Source: Actinacidiphila glaucinigra
GTDB lineage: Bacteria > Actinomycetota > Actinomycetes > Streptomycetales > Streptomycetaceae
Length of the DNA stretch: 64,000 bases
Assembly: GCF_900188405.1 (NCBI RefSeq)
Contig: NZ_FZOF01000032.1
Coordinates: forward strand, 1 to 64,000
Direction of reading: 5' to 3'
Position numbers and translations under genes: made by a program. The notes under the pieces were generated by a model. That model was not told the DNA's origin. It saw nothing but the letters and a program-made list of their open reading frames with translations, and did no database searches. Within the stretch, counting starts at the first letter, position 1; each line of letters opens with the position of its first letter. This document shows, in pieces, positions 59,856 through 64,000 of the stretch.

Positions 59856-59882
59856 GACCGAGGTCCCCGGGCGGGTGTGACA
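59856..59882 (-). promoter_or_regulatory. ECF41-like promoter for cupin gene
   Basis: On the minus strand: TGTCACA (59876-59882), 15 nt, CGGTC (59856-59860). Confidence 0.7.
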
Positions 59883-59893
59883 GTCCATGGAGG

Positions 59894-60358
59894 TCAGGCG
59901 ACCGCGACGACGCCCACCGCCGCCATGCCGTCGTCCGCGCGCAGGAGGATGTCGTAGAGATAGGTGTCGCCCGCGCGGGGCGTCACGACCTGGCGGGCCC
60001 CCGAGGGCAGCGGGCGCGACACGGTCTCGTGCCGTTCGCCGGGCCCCGATCCGCTGACGGCCACGAGCCTGACCGGCGTTCTGCCGATGTTCTCCAGCGT
60101 AACGGAACGGGTCCTCGGACACTTGTCGCCGAGTTCGTCGGTGCAGTGGAAGCGCACATCGCCGAAGTCGGCCAGCCCGCAGGAGACGTCGGTGGCGAAG
60201 CTGAAGCGCGCCGAGCAGACCGCCCCGACGCGCAGCTCCGTCGCGGGCGGCGGCGAGGCTTGGACCTCCTTGCGGGGCGGGCTGTCCGTGCACGCCGCGG
60301 CGAACGGCACGAGCGCGACGGTGCTGACGAGTACGGCGGACAGGAGCGCGGTGCGCAC
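59894..60358 (-). CDS. putative lipoprotein, hypothetical
   Basis: A 154-residue protein with signal MRTALLSAVLVSTVALVPF and lipobox AAAC (Cys at about 23), then a Pro-rich linker and a beta-rich domain with four Cys (VCSARF, VSCGLAD, FHCTDEL, DKCPRT), probably two disulfides. It should sit outside the membrane. No known family. GGAG lies six bases before the GTG at 60358. It is upstream of, and points the same way as, the cupin gene, but the cupin has its own promoter. Confidence 0.75.
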   Translation of the reverse strand: MRTALLSAVLVSTVALVPFAAACTDSPPRKEVQASPPPATELRVGAVCSARFSFATDVSCGLADFGDVRFHCTDELGDKCPRTRSVTLENIGRTPVRLVAVSGSGPGERHETVSRPLPSGARQVVTPRAGDTYLYDILLRADDGMAAVGVVAVA

Positions 60359-60570
60359 GAGGGCTCCAGAGGAAGGAAGGCGGGAACAGCCGGGTGCCGC
60401 ACCGGTCGGGGTGCGGGTGGGCGTGGGCGGGTGCGGCGCGGAGTCGCCGTGGACGTCGGTCAGCCCGTGCCGGCCTGAAGTCGAGTCCCCGGGAACGTAG
60501 CAGACAGTGTTGACGCGTTCGGCGGGCGGAGGGGGGTGCCCACCCCCTTCGGGACGGTTGTCATCACCCG

Positions 60571-60602
60571 ATATCGCCGTATATAGGCGCTATGTGATCA
60601 CA
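60571..60602. promoter_or_regulatory. palindromes upstream of NDH-2 gene
   Basis: ATATCGCCGTATATAGGCGCTAT (60571-60593 region, arms of eight with one mismatch) is followed by the perfect palindrome TGTGATCACA (60593-60602) and CAGTG-N5-CACTG. These lie just upstream of the ECF41-like promoter and could bind a second regulator. The remainder of 60359-60570 holds no gene. Confidence 0.4.
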
Positions 60603-60628
60603 GTGTTCGCCACTGAGCGGGCATGCTC

Positions 60629-60655
60629 TGTCACACCGACAGGGGCTGCGTTGTC
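60629..60655 (+). promoter_or_regulatory. ECF41-like promoter for NDH-2 gene
   Basis: TGTCACA (60629-60635), 15 nt, TTGTC (60651-60655). The -10 differs from the other five sites at its first two bases. Predicted start is about 25 bases before the ATG at 60687. Confidence 0.6.
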
Positions 60656-60686
60656 TTACTGGTGACGGAGAGAAACAGAGGGAACC

Positions 60687-62042
60687 ATGCGCGAGATCCT
60701 GATCGTCGGCGGCGGCTACGCGGGCTTCTACACGGCCTGGGGCCTGGAGAAGACCCTTCGGCCCGGGGAAGCACGGGTCACCGTCGTCGACCCGCGTCCC
60801 TATATGACCTACCAGCCGTTCCTGCCGGAAGTGACCGCCGGTTCGGTGGAGGCACGCCACGCCGCCGTGTCGCTGCGGCGCCACCTGCACAAGACCCGCC
60901 TGGTCGCGGGAAGCGTGACCGAGATCCGCCACGCCGACCGGACGGTTACCGTCCGGCCCGTGAACGGTGAGGAGTACGAACTCCGCTACGACACGCTCGT
61001 CGTCACCGCCGGCGCGGTGACCCGCACCTTCCCCATCCCGGGCCTCGCCCAGAGCGCCATCGGCCTCAAGCACGTCGAGGAGGCGGTCGCCGTCCGCGAC
61101 CGGCTGCTGACGGCGTTCGACCAGGCGGCCTCGCTGCCGCCCGGGCCCGAGCGGCGGAAGCTGCTCACCGTCACCTTCGTGGGCGGCGGCTTCTCCGGTG
61201 TCGAGGGCTTCGGCGAACTGCTCTCGCTCGCGACCGCGATGCTCAAGTCCTACCCCGAACTGAGCCTGGGTGAGCTGTCGTTCCACCTCATCGAGGCCCG
61301 GGGCCGCATCCTGCCCGAGGTGACCGACAAGCCCGGTGCCTGGGTCGTGCGCCACCTGGAGCGGCGCGGCGCCCATGTTCACCTCGACACCCAGCTGGTC
61401 TCCGCCGAGGACGGACACGTCGTGCTGTCCAACGGGGAGGAGTTCGACTCGGAACTCATCGTCTGGACCGCGGGCAACGCCTCGAACCCGGTCGTGCACA
61501 ACCACACCGACCTGCCGGTCGACGAGCGCGGACTGCTGGTCGTGCGCCCCGACCTCCGGGTGGGCACGGACGGCGACCCCGTGCCGGACGTGTGGGCGGC
61601 CGGGGACGACGCGGCCGTGCCCGACCTGGCCTCGCCCGTGCCGGGGGCGCGCACGGTGCCCAACGCCCAGCACGCGGTCCGGCAGGGCAAGCGGCTGGCG
61701 AAGAACATCCTGGCGAGCCTGCGCGGCGGCAAGGTCCGGGACTACCGCCACAGCAGCCTCGGCGTGGTCGCCACGCTGGGCCTGGGACGCGGCATCTTCC
61801 AGTACAAGGCCATCGTCATCAAGGGCTTCCCGGCCTGGCTGATGCACCGCGGCTACCACGTGCTCGCCGTGCCCACCTGGGAGCGGAAGGTCCGGGTCCT
61901 CACCGTCTGGCTCACCGCGGCCCTGTTCGGCCGGGACCTCGTCTCTCTCGCCTCCGTGCAGCACCCGCGGGACGCGTTCGTCACCAGCGCCGCACCCCGG
62001 CGCCCCGCGGAGCGACAGGCGGGCGACCACGCGGCGGTGTGA
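60687..62042 (+). CDS. type II NADH dehydrogenase-like flavoprotein
   Basis: A 451-residue two-Rossmann-domain enzyme. GGGYAGFYTA (8-17) binds FAD, VGGGFSGVEGFGELL (about 167-181) binds NAD(P)H, and VWAAGDDAAVPD (about 306-317) is the second FAD motif. A hydrophobic/amphipathic C-terminal region (about 385-425, LMHRGYHVLAVP, VWLTAALFGRDL) fits membrane attachment, as in NDH-2. It should move electrons from NADH to quinone without pumping protons. A strong RBS region (GGAGAG, AGAGGGA) precedes the ATG. ECF41-like promoter upstream, terminator downstream. Confidence 0.9.
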   Translation: MREILIVGGGYAGFYTAWGLEKTLRPGEARVTVVDPRPYMTYQPFLPEVTAGSVEARHAAVSLRRHLHKTRLVAGSVTEIRHADRTVTVRPVNGEEYELRYDTLVVTAGAVTRTFPIPGLAQSAIGLKHVEEAVAVRDRLLTAFDQAASLPPGPERRKLLTVTFVGGGFSGVEGFGELLSLATAMLKSYPELSLGELSFHLIEARGRILPEVTDKPGAWVVRHLERRGAHVHLDTQLVSAEDGHVVLSNGEEFDSELIVWTAGNASNPVVHNHTDLPVDERGLLVVRPDLRVGTDGDPVPDVWAAGDDAAVPDLASPVPGARTVPNAQHAVRQGKRLAKNILASLRGGKVRDYRHSSLGVVATLGLGRGIFQYKAIVIKGFPAWLMHRGYHVLAVPTWERKVRVLTVWLTAALFGRDLVSLASVQHPRDAFVTSAAPRRPAERQAGDHAAV

Positions 62043-62060
62043 GCGCCGGAAGCCTGACCC

Positions 62061-62097
62061 ACCGCCTCCAGGGGAGCACGCAGCCCCTGGAGGCGGT
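62061..62097 (+). terminator. hairpin after NDH-2 gene
   Basis: Perfect 14-bp arms ACCGCCTCCAGGGG (62061-62074) and its complement (62084-62097) with a nine-base loop. Confidence 0.85.
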
Positions 62098-62392
62098 CGC
62101 GTCCTGTGCCTCCGCGACTGACCCGCACCCTCGATTTGTGACCCTCCGTGACATCGCCCTTTCGGCGGGCGGAACTTCAGCCACGGATGAATAACGTGTC
62201 ACTTCTTTTCGAAACACCATGGGATTGATTTTGCGCGGTTCTTGGCGATGCGCCGGAAGGTGCGCCCAGTTTGCGGCATTTGTCCAGCGTATGATGTGAG
62301 CCGACGGTGGGTTGTGGGCCTCTGGCGCACACCGTGTACTCACCCGAGGCCCTTTGTTTCGGTGGCCGGTGACGATTTTCTCTCGCCATTTC
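62098..62392. other. AT-rich intergenic region
   Basis: About 295 bases, notably less GC-rich than the surroundings (for example 62190-62240). No gene is supported. A TGTCACT near 62196 has no matching -10. It may hold an additional promoter for the sigma unit. Confidence 0.4.
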
Positions 62393-62419
62393 TGTCACAC
62401 GATCGGGTCTCTGCCGGTC
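62393..62419 (+). promoter_or_regulatory. ECF41-like promoter for the short sigma factor
   Basis: TGTCACA (62393-62399), 15 nt, CGGTC (62415-62419). TGTCACACGAT (62393-62403) recurs inverted at 62494-62504. The predicted start is about 20 bases before a 33-codon ORF. Confidence 0.65.
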
Positions 62420-62446
62420 TATTCAGCGGAAGTGATGGGAGAAATC

Positions 62447-62548
62447 ATGACGCTCGGTGACCGAAGCCTGTGTAGTGGCCACCCATGTGGAACATCGTGT
62501 GACACCCTTGTGTCGCGCGGCTGGGAGCTGCCCGTAAATGACCTCTGA
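62447..62548 (+). CDS. 33-residue Cys-containing leader ORF
   Basis: A 33-codon frame (MTLGDRSLCSGHPCG...), with Cys at 9, 14 and 18 and GGGAGAAATC directly before the ATG. Its stop overlaps the next ATG region (62538) by 11 bases. Leader or small redox-sensitive peptide; no family. Confidence 0.5.
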   Translation: MTLGDRSLCSGHPCGTSCDTLVSRGWELPVNDL

Positions 62549-63326
62549 CCGGATGGGTGACGTGTGCGCTTGCCGGCCACCAGGTGACGGTGATGCCGTG
62601 CGAGTGGACGAAGCCCGGGGGAAGGCCGATGCCGAGCCGTCCCCCTCCGCACAGGGTCTCGACGAGGCCGCCGGCGTCTTCATGGAACTTCAGCCGCGCC
62701 TGTTCGGCATCGCGTACCGCGTGCTCGGCAGTGCGGTCGAGGCAGAGGACGTCGTGCAGGAGGTCTGGCTGCGCTGGCAGAAGACCGACCGCTCCGCGGT
62801 GCTCAGCCCGGCCGCCTTCCTCTCCACCACCACGACCCGCCTGGCCATCAACGTCGCCCAGTCCGCCCGTGTGCGCCGGGAGACCTACATCGGGCCCTGG
62901 CTGCCCGAACCCGTCGACACGAGTGCCGACCCCGAGGTGGGCGCCCAGCGCGCCGAGGCCGTGGAACTCGCTCTGCTCCTGGTACTGGAGCGACTGACCC
63001 CCATGGAACGCGCGGCCTATGTCCTGCGGGAGGCGTTCGACTACGCCTATCCGGAGATCGCCGGGATACTGCAGGTCAGCCTCGTCAACGCACGCAAGAT
63101 AGTCAGCCGGGCCCGCAAGCACGTGATGGCCGAGCGCCGCGAGACGGTGGACTCCGCGGAACACCGGCGACTGCGCGAGGCCTTCGTCTCCGCGGCCCGG
63201 ACCGGGGACCTGGCCCCGCTGGAGGCACTGCTGGCCCCCGACGTCGCGGACCCCCCGCGTGAACGCGGCGGTCCGCGGGGTGCGGGAACGGCCCGCACCG
63301 TTCCCGATGCCGTCAGGAGCCGATGA
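62538..63326 (+). CDS. ECF41-type sigma factor lacking the SnoaL-like domain
   Basis: A 262-residue sigma factor: sigma2 (FGIAYRVLGSAVEAEDVVQEVWLRW), the ECF41 hallmark YIGPWLPEPV and sigma4 (YPEIAGILQVSLVNARKIVSRARK). After ...LAPLEALLAPDV (about residue 234) homology to the full-length paralogue at 58339 stops; the DGGGK motif and SnoaL-like domain are missing and a 28-residue Arg/Gly/Pro tail ends the protein. The start is uncertain: ATG at 62538, GTG at 62598 or GTG at 62604. Its 3' end overlaps the converging sigma gene by 14 bases. The lost domain may change activity. Confidence 0.88.
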   Translation: MTSDRMGDVCACRPPGDGDAVRVDEARGKADAEPSPSAQGLDEAAGVFMELQPRLFGIAYRVLGSAVEAEDVVQEVWLRWQKTDRSAVLSPAAFLSTTTTRLAINVAQSARVRRETYIGPWLPEPVDTSADPEVGAQRAEAVELALLLVLERLTPMERAAYVLREAFDYAYPEIAGILQVSLVNARKIVSRARKHVMAERRETVDSAEHRRLREAFVSAARTGDLAPLEALLAPDVADPPRERGGPRGAGTARTVPDAVRSR

Positions 63327-64000
63327 CGGGGCGGACGGAGCGGGCCGGGTGGTTCCAGGGCCGGAGCTTGTCGGGGTTGAGGACGATCCAGGCCTGCGAG
63401 ACCCGGTCGTCGGCGACGTCCAGGCTGATGACCGCCGCCACCTGGCCCCCGTAGCGGGCCACCAGCCCGGTGCGGCCGTTGACGGCGTGGGCGGTCAGGG
63501 TCACCCGCTGGTGGTGGGCGAGCAGGGTCAGCAGACTGCGCGCGACCGGCTCGGCACCGTGGACCGGCCGGACCAGTGACCGCAGCTTCCCGCCCCCGTC
63601 GAAGAACGCCGTGGCGTCCGGGCACATCAACGCCGACAAACGCACCGCGTCGTCGCTCAGGCACGCCTCGCGCACCGCGCGCGCCACGGCGTCGTGCTCC
63701 TCCGGCGTCGCGGTGTGCGACCTGCAGGCGCGGATCGCACGCCGTGCGCGATCGGCGAGTTCGGCGCACTCCGGCTCCGAACGCCCCACCACGTCCGCGA
63801 CCGTGCCCAGCGCCATCCCGAAGCAGCCGTTGAGCACGAACGCCGCCCGCTCCGCGGGCGCCAGCGCGTCCAGCGCGGTCAGCAGGACCTCACCGATCTC
63901 GTGCTGCAGCTCGACGCCCACCTGCGGACGCGCCGTGTCCGCGGCGGCCGGTCCCGCGTACCCGGCAGACGTGGCCAGGCGGGCCAGGCAGATCCCGCCC
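63313..64000 (-). CDS. ECF41-like sigma factor, 5' end outside window
   Basis: The 229 visible codons start mid-protein (ICLARLATSAGY, VGVELQHEIGEVLLTALDALAPAERAAFVLN is the sigma4 entry) and continue with sigma4 (FGMALGTVADVVGRSEPECAELADRARR) and a SnoaL-like C-terminal domain with FFDGGGKLRS and VLNPDKLRPW, the ECF41 markers. The sigma2 part lies beyond the right edge. The WLPEPV hallmark is not visible in the present part. It converges on the short sigma gene. Confidence 0.87.
   Translation of the reverse strand, partial: GGICLARLATSAGYAGPAAADTARPQVGVELQHEIGEVLLTALDALAPAERAAFVLNGCFGMALGTVADVVGRSEPECAELADRARRAIRACRSHTATPEEHDAVARAVREACLSDDAVRLSALMCPDATAFFDGGGKLRSLVRPVHGAEPVARSLLTLLAHHQRVTLTAHAVNGRTGLVARYGGQVAAVISLDVADDRVSQAWIVLNPDKLRPWNHPARSVRPVIGS

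Noticed and set aside
60593..60602. TGTGATCACA as a Rex or CRP site
   Set aside because: It lacks the spacer of both known sites (Rex needs TGTGAAC-like half-sites over 16 bases, CRP six bases between half-sites).
62494..62504. TGTCACACGAT on the minus strand as a seventh ECF41-like promoter
   Set aside because: There is no GTC at the required spacing and no gene follows on that strand; it is listed only as an inverted partner of the 62393 site.
1..64000. tRNA, rRNA or CRISPR features
   Set aside because: No cloverleaf-like sequence with conserved tRNA loops, no rRNA segments and no regularly spaced repeats were seen; the only regular repeats are those listed.

Overview
The window is very GC-rich, uses GTG starts and 4-base ATGA/GTGA gene overlaps freely, and carries families typical of Streptomyces: a WhiB-like protein, SPW-repeat and DUF3152 proteins, DUF5994, MmyB-type XRE regulators, several SpoIIE-type PP2C phosphatases and ECF41-type sigma factors. 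It is most likely a chromosomal piece of a Streptomyces or very close relative. No rRNA, tRNA, CRISPR array or intact transposon was seen. Many regulator genes appear leaderless, with a [T/C]ANNNT box ending 5-7 nt before the start codon.

Left part (1-15 kb): a DGPF/YciI protein cut by the edge, with an ECF42-like promoter; a metallo-beta-lactamase-fold protein; a family 2 glycosyltransferase; a Tat-exported epoxide hydrolase; a large ATPase regulator; an alpha/beta hydrolase; an SDR plus WrbA pair; a sirtuin; and a 1239-residue secreted subtilase. Envelope-sensing part (15-24 kb): a translationally coupled response regulator/kinase/lipoprotein operon, a DUF3152 protein, then a second response regulator/kinase pair followed by a D,D-carboxypeptidase-like protein and a membrane-anchored EEP-family protein. 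A 31-bp sequence (25/31 identical) lies upstream of both the second regulator and the carboxypeptidase, suggesting one regulon.

Middle (24-40 kb): SPW and collagen-like proteins, a PAS-GAF-PP2C phosphatase, HxlR, MFS, zinc alcohol dehydrogenase, two MmyB-type XRE regulators, a 304-bp MITE-like element with perfect 17-bp terminal inverted repeats, a nitronate monooxygenase, a divergent TetR/hemerythrin pair with an AT-rich palindrome, and an ABC exporter. At about 38.82 kb the 5' parts of an SDR gene and of a thiamine-diphosphate enzyme gene meet head-on, a rearrangement scar. Then follow a CDGSH protein and a release-factor-type methyltransferase.

Stress-type cluster (40-54 kb): two more PP2C phosphatases, a Rieske/DUF2231 membrane protein, many small hydrophobic or charged proteins, a truncated IS5-type transposase, an AlkZ-like protein, a paralogous pair with a shared C-terminal domain, MarR, two DUF5994 proteins, and about 1 kb of decayed sequence.

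Right part (54.1-64 kb): an Ohr/OsmC peroxidase, a WhiB-like protein, an SDR, a membrane PP2C, an NmrA-like protein with an ECF41 sigma factor, a cupin, a lipoprotein, an NDH-2-like dehydrogenase, a C-terminally shortened ECF41 sigma factor and a third ECF41-like sigma factor cut by the edge. Six transcription units here (Ohr, Wbl, PP2C, cupin, NDH-2, short sigma) carry the same bipartite promoter, [T/C]GTCACA-N15-[C/T][G/T]GTC. It resembles the reported ECF41 promoter and occurs nowhere else in the window by eye. Three of these promoters are followed by short ORFs (31-35 codons) overlapping the main gene start. This looks like a compact ECF41-controlled redox-stress regulon and is the most interesting signal here.
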